In this document: in pieces, positions 1 through 6,895 of the stretch | Layout: each line of letters begins with the position of its first letter | Numbering within the stretch: the first letter of the stretch is position 1 | Source: Rhodoferax sp. UBA4409 | Lineage (GTDB): Bacteria > Pseudomonadota > Gammaproteobacteria > Burkholderiales > Burkholderiaceae_C | DNA: 22,502 nt | Direction: 5' to 3' | Assembly: GCA_002390825.1 (NCBI GenBank) | Contig: DGQR01000077.1 | Coordinates: 1-22,502, forward strand | Program-made: the position numbers and the translations under genes | Notes under the pieces: generated by a model | What the model saw: the letters and a program-made list of their open reading frames with translations, nothing else | Told to the model about the DNA's origin: nothing | The model's database searches: none

Positions 1-585
1 CCTCTTGCCCAACACGACGCTCTTCCGATATAGGCCGGTCTGTGGCTTGCCTTCATTGTTGGTGCGCCCAAGGAAGAAGACCCACTCGCCGTATTGGCCC
101 AACGTAGTCCAGGTCTTCTGGCCGTTGACGATGTATTTATTGCCCTGGCGCTCTGCGCGGGTCTTGACCGAGGCCAGGTCCGAACCGGAGCCCGGTTCGC
201 TGTAGCCTTGGCTCCACCAGACTTCACCGCTGGCAATACCGGGCAAAAAGCGCTGCTGCTGTTCGGCGTTGCCGAAGGCCATGATGACCGGCGCCACCAT
301 CACCGGGCCGAAAGGGATGACCCGCGGTGCGCCGGCGAGCGCGCATTCTTCTTCAAACAAATGCTTTTGGATGGCCGTCCAGCCGGGGCCGCCAAATTCC
401 TTAGGCCAGCCGAAACCCAGCCAGCTTTTGGCGCCCAATATTTTGGCCCAGCGCTGGTGGTCCTCGCGGGTCAACTCCAGGGCGTTGTGCACCTTGTGGG
501 CGATGTCGGCGGGCAAATGGGCGTGTACCCAGGTGCGCACCTCTTCGCGAAAAGCCTGTTCTTCAGGCGTGAAAGCCAAGTCCAA
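1..585 (-). CDS. Acyl-CoA dehydrogenase, 5' part (3' end lost at window edge)
   Basis: This gene encodes a flavoprotein that would oxidise an acyl-CoA to the trans-2-enoyl-CoA and pass electrons to ETF. Reading leftwards from 585, the frame gives the N-terminal helical domain and the start of the FAD-contacting middle domain. Visible motifs are FGWPKEFGG near residue 55, SEPGSGSDLAS near residue 130 (the family signature) and NGQKTWTT near residue 155. Only about 184 of the usual ~390 residues are present and the catalytic Glu is missing. The start is a TTG at 585-583, preceded by GAGGAGA five bases upstream; no ATG lies nearby. Codons from positions 1-31 encode nonsense because that stretch matches sequencing adapter. 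An imperfect palindrome at 640-651 (GCACGATCGTTC) could be a TetR-type operator, but this is a guess. The chain-length preference cannot be told. Confidence 0.9.
   Translation of the reverse strand, partial: MDLAFTPEEQAFREEVRTWVHAHLPADIAHKVHNALELTREDHQRWAKILGAKSWLGFGWPKEFGGPGWTAIQKHLFEEECALAGAPRVIPFGPVMVAPVIMAFGNAEQQQRFLPGIASGEVWWSQGYSEPGSGSDLASVKTRAERQGNKYIVNGQKTWTTLGQYGEWVFFLGRTNNEGKPQTGLYRKSVVLGKR
2..31 (+). other. Probable Illumina adapter remnant at contig end
   Basis: Bases 12-29 read ACACGACGCTCTTCCGAT, an exact 18-base match to the 3' part of the Illumina TruSeq universal adapter. Extending over 2-31 keeps the match with three substitutions (positions 7, 11 and 30). The homology of the overlapping acyl-CoA dehydrogenase frame is lost exactly where the adapter begins. 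The adapter comparison is from memory. Confidence 0.85.
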
Positions 586-653
586 TGCAGTCTCCTCAGT
601 CTAGATATCCGGTTCAGCGGAACGTTATCCCGTGTTTTAGCACGATCGTTCTT

Positions 654-1328
654 TTATTCTTGTCCGGGTTGCGACATTCCGAGTTCGGCGCACAGTTTTT
701 GCACCGTGGCGCGCAGGTCGGCAACCTCTGCCTCGAGTTGGGTGACCCGGGCCTGGAGCTCCGCGCTGACCGGGCCCGCTGCAGCGCCAGACCGGCTAAT
801 GACCGCAGCGCTGGCGTCGACCGGCCCGCACAGCAGGTGGGCCCAGCGCTGCTCGCGGGCGCCGGGTGCCCGGTCCAGCTTGATGACGAGAGGGCCCCCT
901 TTTTCGTCGCTGCGCTCTTGCAGCTCGTCCAGAAACGCTTCGACCGACGAGGTATCAGCAAAACGGTACCAGCGTTCGGCGTTCAGACGCAGCTCGGCAG
1001 CCGTCTGCGGGCCGCGCAGCATTAACAGGCCGAGCAGCACCGCGCTTTGCTCGGGCACACCGATGCCGCGCTGGGCGTTGTGGGTGAACTTGACGGCGCG
1101 TCCGCCGCTGGTCTCGTGCACCAGGCCGGCCTCGCGCAAGCTGTCGACGGCGCTGCTGACTTCGGACTCGCTCAGCTCCATCAGCGGCTCACGGCTGGTC
1201 TTTTGGTTGCAGCCCAGCAGCAGGCTGTTCAGGGTCAGGGGGTAGCTGTCGGGCACGGTGCGGGCTTTTTCCATCAGGGTGGCCAGCACGCGGGCTTCGA
1301 CAGGGGAGAGCAGGAGGGGGGTGGTCAT
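654..1328 (-). CDS. yceH: YceH family protein (DUF480 / UPF0502)
   Basis: This is a 224-residue protein of the YceH family, whose members fold as two winged-helix domains; the cellular role is not established. The N-terminal family signature is clear: SPVEARVLATLMEK followed by DSYPLTLNSL and then NQKTSREP around residues 8-47. The second winged-helix half begins at about residue 86 (GVPEQSAVLLGLLMLRGPQT). The last ~45 residues (178-212) are a heptad-like coiled-coil stretch. The ATG at 1328-1326 fits the family start. No Shine-Dalgarno sequence precedes it, and it lies only 13 bp from the purN start on the other strand. DNA binding is likely from the fold but no target is evident. Confidence 0.9.
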   Translation of the reverse strand: MTTPLLLSPVEARVLATLMEKARTVPDSYPLTLNSLLLGCNQKTSREPLMELSESEVSSAVDSLREAGLVHETSGGRAVKFTHNAQRGIGVPEQSAVLLGLLMLRGPQTAAELRLNAERWYRFADTSSVEAFLDELQERSDEKGGPLVIKLDRAPGAREQRWAHLLCGPVDASAAVISRSGAAAGPVSAELQARVTQLEAEVADLRATVQKLCAELGMSQPGQE

Positions 1329-1344
1329 AATTCAGCCAGTTATG
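1326..1344. promoter_or_regulatory. Shared divergent start region of yceH and purN
   Basis: The 19 bases between and including the two opposed ATG codons form an imperfect palindrome, CATAA-N9-TTATG. On the + strand CATAAT (1326-1331) resembles a -10 box ten bases before the purN ATG. On the - strand CATAAC (1344-1339) lies ten bases before the yceH ATG. Each hexamer contains the complement of the opposite start codon. Neither gene has a Shine-Dalgarno sequence. The -35 elements are not convincing. Confidence 0.35.
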
Positions 1345-1935
1345 AAAAACATTGTGATTTTGATCTCTGGCGGTGGCTCCAACATGGCTGCCATCGTGCG
1401 CGCATCCCAAAAAGAAGACTGGGCCAGCCGTTATGGCGCCCGGGTGGCCGCGGTTATCAGCAACAAAGGCACTGCGAGCGGCTTGGCGTTCGGCAAAGAG
1501 CAGGGCCTGGATACCCATGTGCTCGACCACAAAACCTATGCCGACCGCGAAGCATTTGATGCCGCGCTGGCTGAGGTGATCAACCGCTACGACACGCCGC
1601 AAGCGCCGGTGCTGGTGGTGCTGGCCGGGTTCATGCGCATCCTCACCGCGGGTTTTGTGGAGAAATATGCCGGGCGCTTGGTGAACATCCACCCTTCGCT
1701 CTTGCCGGCTTTTGGCGGCTTGCACACGCACCAACGGGCGCTGGATGCCGGTTGCAAGTTTGCCGGTGCCACGGTGCACCTGGTCACGTCTGAGCTGGAT
1801 CACGGGCCGATCCTCGAGCAGGCCGTGGTGCCCGTGCTGCCGGGCGATACAGCGGAGGCTCTGGCCGCCCGGGTGCTCACGCAGGAGCACCGCATTTACC
1901 CCCGCGCGGTTGCGGCGTTGCTATCAAATAAGTAG
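1342..1935 (+). CDS. purN: Phosphoribosylglycinamide formyltransferase (GAR transformylase)
   Basis: PurN transfers a formyl group from 10-formyltetrahydrofolate to glycinamide ribonucleotide, the third step of purine synthesis, in the cytoplasm. The 197-residue product has the expected length. It shows the phosphate-binding ISGGGSN near residue 9, the catalytic Asn and His in NIHPSLLP (N115, H117), the loop FGGLHTH (residues 124-130) and the catalytic Asp in LDHGPI (D153). The ATG at 1342 fits the family start, but no ribosome-binding site precedes it. The last codons and the TAG stop lie inside a dispersed repeat copy, so the C-terminal residues LLSNK are repeat-encoded. The gene stands alone, divergent from yceH and convergent with the efflux operon. 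Confidence 0.96.
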   Translation: MKNIVILISGGGSNMAAIVRASQKEDWASRYGARVAAVISNKGTASGLAFGKEQGLDTHVLDHKTYADREAFDAALAEVINRYDTPQAPVLVVLAGFMRILTAGFVEKYAGRLVNIHPSLLPAFGGLHTHQRALDAGCKFAGATVHLVTSELDHGPILEQAVVPVLPGDTAEALAARVLTQEHRIYPRAVAALLSNK

Positions 1936-1977
1936 CTGCTTGCGCAGGTAAATAGAGGGCTAGAGGCGTTTTTTTGA
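1918..1977 (+). repeat. Dispersed repeat copy R1
   Basis: The motif TTGCTAT (1918-1924), 8 bases, TAGC (1933-1936), 5 bases, GCGC (1942-1945), 13 bases, GCTAGAGGC (1959-1967) is followed by a run of seven T. The same blocks at the same spacing recur at 6840, 9771 and 17738. This copy overlaps the 3' end of purN and provides its stop codon. Confidence 0.8.
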
Positions 1978-1995
1978 TAAAAATTCCTCTCGCCC
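1957..1995. terminator. Hairpin between convergent purN and efflux operon
   Basis: GGGCTAGAGG (1957-1966) pairs with CCTCTCGCCC (1986-1995) at nine of ten positions. Inside, a T7 tract and an A5 tract can pair further. The hairpin lies between two convergent transcription units and is built partly from repeat R1. It could terminate in both directions, although no clean T-run follows the stem on either side. Confidence 0.45.
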
Positions 1996-1998
1996 GGT

Positions 1999-3207
1999 TT
2001 ATTCGTGCCGCAGTGCCTCGATCGGGTCCAGCCGTGCGGCCCGCCGGGCGGGTACAAAACCAAATACCACGCCAATGGCTGCCGAGAAGGCAAACGACAT
2101 CAGGTTCACCCCGAGGTTGAAGCTATAGGGGATCTGCATCAGCGCGGCCAGGCCCAAAGACGCGACAGTGGCCAGCGCCACCCCCAGCAGGCCGCCCAGC
2201 GAGGCGAGCACCACCGCCTCGATCAGGAACTGCAGCAGCACCTCGCGTTCCAGTGCGCCGATGGCCAGGCGCAGGCCGATTTCGCGGGTGCGCTCGGTCA
2301 CGCTTACCAGCATGATGTTCATCACCCCGATGCCGCCCACCAGCAGGCTCACGGCGGCCACGGCGCCCAAAAGGGTGGTCATGATCTGTGTGGTGCCCGA
2401 CAGGGTGTCGGCCAGTTGCTTGGTGTCCAGCACGTTGAAGTTGTCTTCCACGCCATCGGCCAGCTTGCGTTGCTCGCGCAGCAGCTGGGTAATGCCCGCC
2501 TTGATGCGAGTGGCGTCGCTGCCCTCGGCCATGGAGACCAGCAGGGTGTTGACCCGGGTGTTGCCGGTGATGCGGCGTTGCAGGGTTTTGAGGGGCACCA
2601 GCACCACATCGTCCTGGTCGTTGCCAAAGCTGCCCTGGCCCTTGGAGGCCAGAATGCCCACCACCTCGCACGACACCTGCTTGACCCGCAGGGCCTGGCC
2701 CAGGGCCGGGGTGCTGCCAAACATTTCGCGGCGCACGGTTTCGCCAATGATGCAGCTCGCGGCACCAGCGCGCAGCTCGTCGTCGCTGAACTCGCGGCCC
2801 TCCTGGAGCAGCCAGTTGCCGGTGGTGAGCCAGGCATTGCTGCTGCCGACCACGCTCGACGTCCAGTTGCGGCCGTTGGCCACCACCGTAGCGCTGCTGC
2901 GCGACTCGGGCGCTACCGCCGAGACGCCGCCTATCTGGCTGGCAATGGCGGTGGCATCGGCCTCTTTGAAGGACGGCGCTGCGCCACCCCCGGCGCCCGG
3001 CCCCATGCGTTGGCCGGGGCGGATTTGCAGCAGGTTGGTGCCCAGGCTCGAGATCTGGGTTTGCACCGCCTGTGTGGCGCCGTTGCCCAAGGTCACCATG
3101 GTGATCACGGCGCTCACGCCGATCACAATGCCCAGCACTGTAAGAAAGGACCGCATCAGGTTGCGCCGGATCGAGCGCAGGGCCAGCAATATGGTGTTGA
3201 GCAGCAT
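1999..3207 (-). CDS. MacB-type ABC transporter permease (FtsX-like)
   Basis: This is the inner-membrane permease of a MacAB-type tripartite efflux pump, 402 residues. An N-terminal membrane segment (about residues 18-42) follows the positively charged ALRSIRRNLMRS. A large periplasmic domain (about 45-275) comes next, then three C-terminal membrane segments (about 280-305, 325-355 and 365-390) containing the FtsX/MacB signature GGIGVMNIMLVSVTERTREIG. MacB works by mechanotransmission rather than carrying substrate through the membrane. In E. coli the ATPase and permease are fused; here they are separate genes. The ATG at 3207 overlaps the ATPase stop codon (TGATG) and is preceded by AGAGGTG, so translation is coupled. 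The substrate cannot be deduced (macrolides, peptides or lipopeptides are typical). Confidence 0.93.
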   Translation of the reverse strand: MLLNTILLALRSIRRNLMRSFLTVLGIVIGVSAVITMVTLGNGATQAVQTQISSLGTNLLQIRPGQRMGPGAGGGAAPSFKEADATAIASQIGGVSAVAPESRSSATVVANGRNWTSSVVGSSNAWLTTGNWLLQEGREFSDDELRAGAASCIIGETVRREMFGSTPALGQALRVKQVSCEVVGILASKGQGSFGNDQDDVVLVPLKTLQRRITGNTRVNTLLVSMAEGSDATRIKAGITQLLREQRKLADGVEDNFNVLDTKQLADTLSGTTQIMTTLLGAVAAVSLLVGGIGVMNIMLVSVTERTREIGLRLAIGALEREVLLQFLIEAVVLASLGGLLGVALATVASLGLAALMQIPYSFNLGVNLMSFAFSAAIGVVFGFVPARRAARLDPIEALRHE

Positions 3208-3944
3208 CAGTGCACCTCTTGCGGGGCGGCTGCGTGCCGCGGCACGGGGTGGGGGTTGAGCACATCGCTCTCCACCAGGCCGTCCACAAAACGCACCATG
3301 CGTTTGGCGTACGCCGCCATGTCGGGCTCGTGGGTCACCATGAGCACGGTAATGCCGTGCTGCACATTCAGGTCTTGCAGCAGCTCCATGATTTCGGCGC
3401 TGCGTTTGGTGTCGAGGTTGCCGGTGGGCTCGTCCGCCAGCAGCACGGTGGGTTGGGTGACGATGGCGCGCGCAATTGCCACCCGCTGCTGTTGCCCGCC
3501 TGAGAGCTCGGCCGGGGTGTGGTGCTCCCAGCCTTGCAGGCCCACCTGGGCCAAGGCAAGGGCGGCGGCCTTGTGGCGCGCGGTGGCGGACTCGCCGCGG
3601 TAGAGCAGGGGCAGCTCTACGTTCTCTTGCGCCGAGGTACGGGCCAGCAAATTAAAGCCCTGGAACACAAATCCCAGGTAGTGGCGGCGCAGGCGGGCGC
3701 GCTGGTCGCGGCCCAAAGTTTCCACATGCACGCCCTGGAACAAGTATTCGCCGGTGGTGGGAGTGTCCAGGCAACCCAAGGTGTTCATGGCGGTGGACTT
3801 GCCCGAGCCGCTGGGGCCCATGATGGCCACAAAGTCGCCGGCCTCAATGCGCAGGTTCACGCCTTTGAGGGCCTGCAATGCTGTGGCGCCTTCGCCATAG
3901 GTGCGGGTCACGCCCTTGAGCTCAATGAGCGGGGTGCCACTCAT
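3207..3944 (-). CDS. MacB-type ABC transporter ATP-binding protein
   Basis: This 245-residue cytoplasmic ATPase powers the adjacent permease. It has Walker A GPSGSGKST near residue 40, the Q-loop in FVFQGFNLL, the ABC signature LSGGQQQRVAIARA near residue 145, Walker B VLLADEPTGNLD near residue 167 and the switch His in VTHEPD. The sequence belongs to the MacB/LolD group. The ATG at 3944-3942 was chosen because it begins the family N-terminus (MSGTPLIELKGVTRTYG) and overlaps the membrane-fusion gene's stop by four bases; an upstream extension of the frame lacks homology. It lies between the membrane-fusion and permease genes of the same operon. Confidence 0.95.
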   Translation of the reverse strand: MSGTPLIELKGVTRTYGEGATALQALKGVNLRIEAGDFVAIMGPSGSGKSTAMNTLGCLDTPTTGEYLFQGVHVETLGRDQRARLRRHYLGFVFQGFNLLARTSAQENVELPLLYRGESATARHKAAALALAQVGLQGWEHHTPAELSGGQQQRVAIARAIVTQPTVLLADEPTGNLDTKRSAEIMELLQDLNVQHGITVLMVTHEPDMAAYAKRMVRFVDGLVESDVLNPHPVPRHAAAPQEVH

Positions 3945-5257
3945 GGTGCGGCCCCAGCGCTGCGTTGATCGGTAATCACACGCATGTCGGCGGTCAGTTC
4001 GCCGCCCGTCACCTCGGTCATGCGGCCATCGCTGATGCCGGTTTGCACGGGCACGGCGGTGGCCACGCCATCGCGCAGCACCCACACCTGTTTGTTGCCA
4101 CCGGCCGCAGTGCCTGCGCTCTTGCGGGCGGTGCCACCAGGCATGCGCGGCAGCAGGCTGCCCACCACACTGCTGCTGGCGCCGGCTTTGCCGGTACTGC
4201 TGCTGGGGCTGTAGCGCAGCGCGGTGTTGGGCACCAGCAGCACGTCTTTACGCTCGGTGGCGGTGATGGTGGCGGTGGCCGTCATGCCGGGGCGCAGCGT
4301 CAGGTCGCTGTTGTCCACCTCCAGGTAGGTGATGTAGGTGACCACGTTCTCAGTCGTGGTGGAGCCATAGGCCACGCGGGTGATGGTGGCGGGAAACCTG
4401 CGCGAAGGGTAGGCGCTGACAGTGAAGCTGGCCTTTTGCCCCACCTTCACCGAGCCCACATCGGCCTCATCCACATTCACCTGCAGGCGCAGCTTGCTCA
4501 GGTCTTCTGCCACGCTCAGCAGCGTGACGGCTTGCAGCGAGGCGGCTACCGCGTTGCCCGGCTCCACGGTGCGGGTGAGCACTACGCCGTCGATCGATGA
4601 GCGGATGGACGCCTTGGACAGGTTGGTGGCGTCGCTGGACACACCGGCTTGCGCCTCGATCACACTGGCGCGGGCGCTGGCCTCGTCGGCCTGGGCGCGC
4701 TCCAGGGTGGCGCGGGCGCTGTCGAGCTCGGTTTTGGACGGAACCTTGCCGCCCGAGAGGCGGGCCACCTCTTCCAGCCGGGCCAGGCTGAGCTGGGACT
4801 CTTTCACGGTGACCACGGTTTGCGCCACTTTGGCCTGGGTGGCACTCAAGGCGGCGCGGCTTTTGGTGAGCTGGTCGTTGAGTTTGGCGGTGTCCAGCTC
4901 GACCAGCAGTTGGCCTTTGCGCACACGGTCGTTCACATCCACCAGAACATTGCGCACCGTGCCTGAGAGTTCACTGCCGATGTTGACCGAGCGGGTGGGC
5001 TGCAGCGTGCCGTTGGCCGACACGCTGAGGGTGAGGTTGCCGCGCTGCACGACCTCGCTCACATAGGTGGGCGCCGCTTGGGCTTGGCGCTGGTTTTGCC
5101 AGGCATAGGCGCCTGCCAAGGCGAGTAGCACGGCGGCGGCGCTGCCCCACACCACGGGCCGGCGCCACCAGACGGGTGGGGGTGCAGTGTGCAGCAAGGC
5201 CTGAATGTCGGCGGTGCTGGGCACGGCGGAAGAAATGGGTGCGGTGTCGGTGCTCAT
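3941..5257 (-). CDS. MacA-type periplasmic membrane-fusion (adaptor) protein
   Basis: This 438-residue adaptor links the inner-membrane MacB-type pump to the outer-membrane factor. It has a short cytoplasmic N-terminus, one membrane anchor (about residues 34-53), a split lipoyl/beta-barrel region beginning VVQRGNLTLSVSANGTL and a long alpha-helical hairpin (about 124-215) rich in Ala, Gln and Glu. The second lipoyl half starts near SSIDGVVLTRTVEPG, followed by beta-barrel and membrane-proximal domains. A Ser/Gly/Ala-rich insertion (about residues 345-385) interrupts the membrane-proximal part. AGGA precedes the ATG at a good distance. Its start overlaps the upstream gene's stop by four bases (ATGA) and its own stop overlaps the ATPase start by four bases. 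Confidence 0.93.
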   Translation of the reverse strand: MSTDTAPISSAVPSTADIQALLHTAPPPVWWRRPVVWGSAAAVLLALAGAYAWQNQRQAQAAPTYVSEVVQRGNLTLSVSANGTLQPTRSVNIGSELSGTVRNVLVDVNDRVRKGQLLVELDTAKLNDQLTKSRAALSATQAKVAQTVVTVKESQLSLARLEEVARLSGGKVPSKTELDSARATLERAQADEASARASVIEAQAGVSSDATNLSKASIRSSIDGVVLTRTVEPGNAVAASLQAVTLLSVAEDLSKLRLQVNVDEADVGSVKVGQKASFTVSAYPSRRFPATITRVAYGSTTTENVVTYITYLEVDNSDLTLRPGMTATATITATERKDVLLVPNTALRYSPSSSTGKAGASSSVVGSLLPRMPGGTARKSAGTAAGGNKQVWVLRDGVATAVPVQTGISDGRMTEVTGGELTADMRVITDQRSAGAAP

Positions 5258-6726
5258 GGTTGTCCTGCAGAAAGTGGGGCGGGCGTGGTGGTTGGGGCAG
5301 CTGCAGCCTCGGGCTGCCAGCCGCCGCCCAGCGCCTTGTAGAGGCGCACATGGCCGGTGCCCAGGTCGGTCAGGGTGTTAGCCACGCTGTTTTGCGCGCT
5401 CAAGAGGGTGCGCTGGGTGCTCAGCACGGTTTGAAAGTCGATCAGCCCGCTGGTGTAGCGCTGGCTGGCTAAGAGTGCGGCCAGCTCGGCTGCACTGGCG
5501 GCGCTTTGCAGATGATGCAGGCGTGCGCGCTGGCCACGCAGGGCGGCCAGGGCGTCTTCCACCTCCTGCAGTGCGGTGAGCACCGTGCTTTGGTAGCTGG
5601 CTTGGGCTTGCACCAGTGCGGCCTTTTGGGCGCGCAGGGTGGCGACATTGGTGCCGCCGTCCAACACCGGCAGCGACACACTGGCCAGCAGGCTGCTGAG
5701 CACGCTGGCGCCATTGGTCAGCCCGGCCAAGGTCACGGCGCTCAGCCCTAGCGATCCACCAATTGAAAACGTGGGGTAGCGTGCCGCATCCGCTACCTCG
5801 ACACGGGCCAGGGCGGCGGCAATGCGCGCCTCCTCGGCGCGCACATCGGGGCGCTGGCGCAAGGTGTCGGCCGGGAAGGCCATGGCCAGCTGCTCGGGCG
5901 CACGCGGAATGGGAGCCGCCGTGCCGAGCGGGCTGTCTAGCGCGGTAGGGGCTTGCCCGGTCAGCACCGCCAGGCTGTGTTGGCTGGCTGCAATGCTGGC
6001 CTGCAGGGTCGGGATTTCGGCCCGGGTTTGCTCGACTGCCGTGCGCGCTTGCTCCACCTCCAGGCTGGTGGTCAGGCCGGCCTGGGCGCGCCAGTCGGTG
6101 AGTTGCAAGGTTTCTTGCTGGCTGGTGAGGTTGGTCTGGGCAATCGCCAGCTGGCTTTGCTGGCCGCGCAGTTGCAAATAGGCCAAGGCCACCTCGGCCG
6201 CCAGCGAGACCTGGGCGTCGGCCAGCGTGGCTTGCTGGGCTTGGGCGTCGCCCTCGCTGGCATTCAGGGCGGCGCGTTTGGCGCCGAACAAGTCGGGCTC
6301 CCAGCTGGCGTCCAGCCCGACTTTGAAGGCGTTGGTGGCCAGCAGCTCGTTGGTCTGATTGCGCTGGCCGGAGCCGTTGGCGTTCAGGCTGGGCAGCAGG
6401 GCACCTTGTTTGGCATCGCGCAGGGCGCGCGCTTGCTGCAGTGCGGCCGTGGCCTTGCGCAGGCTGGGGTTGGCTTGCAGCGCTTGGGTGACCAGGGCGG
6501 AAAGCTGTGGGTCGTTAAACAACTCCCACCACTGGGCCAGGCTGTCGGGTGTGGCGCTGCCGGCCTGCGTCCATTGCGACGGTAGCGCCACCGAGGCGGC
6601 ACCAGGCACAGCATCTGGCGGATCTATGGTGGCCGCCTGGCTGCCCAGTGCGGCCACCGCCAGCAGGCATGCGGCTGCGCAATGCCGCAGCGGCAAACGA
6701 TGTGAAGAGGAGGGAAAAGGTGCCAT
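5254..6726 (-). CDS. Outer-membrane efflux factor, TolC/NodT family
   Basis: This 490-residue protein would form the trimeric outer-membrane channel of the pump. The N-terminus is a signal peptide (LPLRHCAAACLLAVAALGSQA, about residues 11-31) with probable signal peptidase I cleavage after SQA. Many NodT-type proteins are lipoproteins, but no lipobox Cys follows the hydrophobic core here. Two outer-membrane-efflux repeats follow: WWELFNDPQLSALVTQAL near residue 67 with the first helical hairpin, then RQRPDVRAEEARIAAALARVE near residue 285 with the second. The C-terminal tail is Ala/Pro/Thr-rich. It is the first gene of the operon; the ATG at 6726 has only a weak ribosome-binding site. A tandem repeat suggesting a regulator box lies 44-62 bases upstream. 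Confidence 0.93.
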   Translation of the reverse strand: MAPFPSSSHRLPLRHCAAACLLAVAALGSQAATIDPPDAVPGAASVALPSQWTQAGSATPDSLAQWWELFNDPQLSALVTQALQANPSLRKATAALQQARALRDAKQGALLPSLNANGSGQRNQTNELLATNAFKVGLDASWEPDLFGAKRAALNASEGDAQAQQATLADAQVSLAAEVALAYLQLRGQQSQLAIAQTNLTSQQETLQLTDWRAQAGLTTSLEVEQARTAVEQTRAEIPTLQASIAASQHSLAVLTGQAPTALDSPLGTAAPIPRAPEQLAMAFPADTLRQRPDVRAEEARIAAALARVEVADAARYPTFSIGGSLGLSAVTLAGLTNGASVLSSLLASVSLPVLDGGTNVATLRAQKAALVQAQASYQSTVLTALQEVEDALAALRGQRARLHHLQSAASAAELAALLASQRYTSGLIDFQTVLSTQRTLLSAQNSVANTLTDLGTGHVRLYKALGGGWQPEAAAAPTTTPAPLSAGQP

Positions 6727-6769
6727 AGGCCGATGGTGTGGTGCTGGGGTGTCGCCTTCGTGCTGTGCA

Positions 6770-6788
6770 GGTAAAGACGGGTAAAGAC
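6770..6788 (-). promoter_or_regulatory. Tandem 9-bp repeat upstream of efflux operon (candidate regulator box)
   Basis: GGTAAAGAC occurs at 6770-6778 and again at 6780-6788, exactly one helical turn apart. In the sense of the efflux operon it reads GTCTTTACC twice. Direct repeats with 10-11 bp period are the usual binding site of OmpR-family dimers. It lies 44-62 bases before the first start codon of the operon. No convincing -10 box was found. Confidence 0.4.
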
Positions 6789-6800
6789 TGGTCGAGACAG

Positions 6801-6836
6801 TAAAAAGGCCGGATCCACCGAAATGGCCCGGCCTTC
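6801..6836 (-). terminator. Rho-independent terminator of the EF-hand gene
   Basis: AAGGCCGG (6805-6812) pairs with CCGGCCTT (6828-6835), an 8-bp GC-rich stem with an extra CCA/TGG pairing in the loop. Read on the - strand the stem is followed by TTTTTA. It lies about 60 bases after the EF-hand gene stop and before the efflux operon start, separating the two co-oriented units. Confidence 0.7.
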
Positions 6837-6839
6837 TAT

Positions 6840-6895
6840 TTGCTATGAATTCAGGAGCTATAGGCGCAATGAATACCCGCGCTAGAGGCCTAAAT
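6840..6895 (+). repeat. Dispersed repeat copy R2
   Basis: TTGCTAT (6840-6846), 8 bases, GAGC (6855-6858), 5 bases, GCGC (6864-6867), 13 bases, GCTAGAGGC (6881-6889). Block order and spacing are identical to copies R1, R3 and R4. It lies directly after the EF-hand gene on the opposite orientation. Confidence 0.8.

Noticed and set aside
94..1245. Long + strand frame over the acyl-CoA dehydrogenase and yceH genes
   Set aside because: Both underlying genes on the - strand have strong family signatures; the + frame has none and changes composition midway.
2005..3603. Long open frame on the + strand opposite the MacB-type genes
   Set aside because: It is antisense to two well-recognised genes, rich in Gly, His, Gln and Ala with no family resemblance. 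Such frames are expected opposite GC-rich genes.
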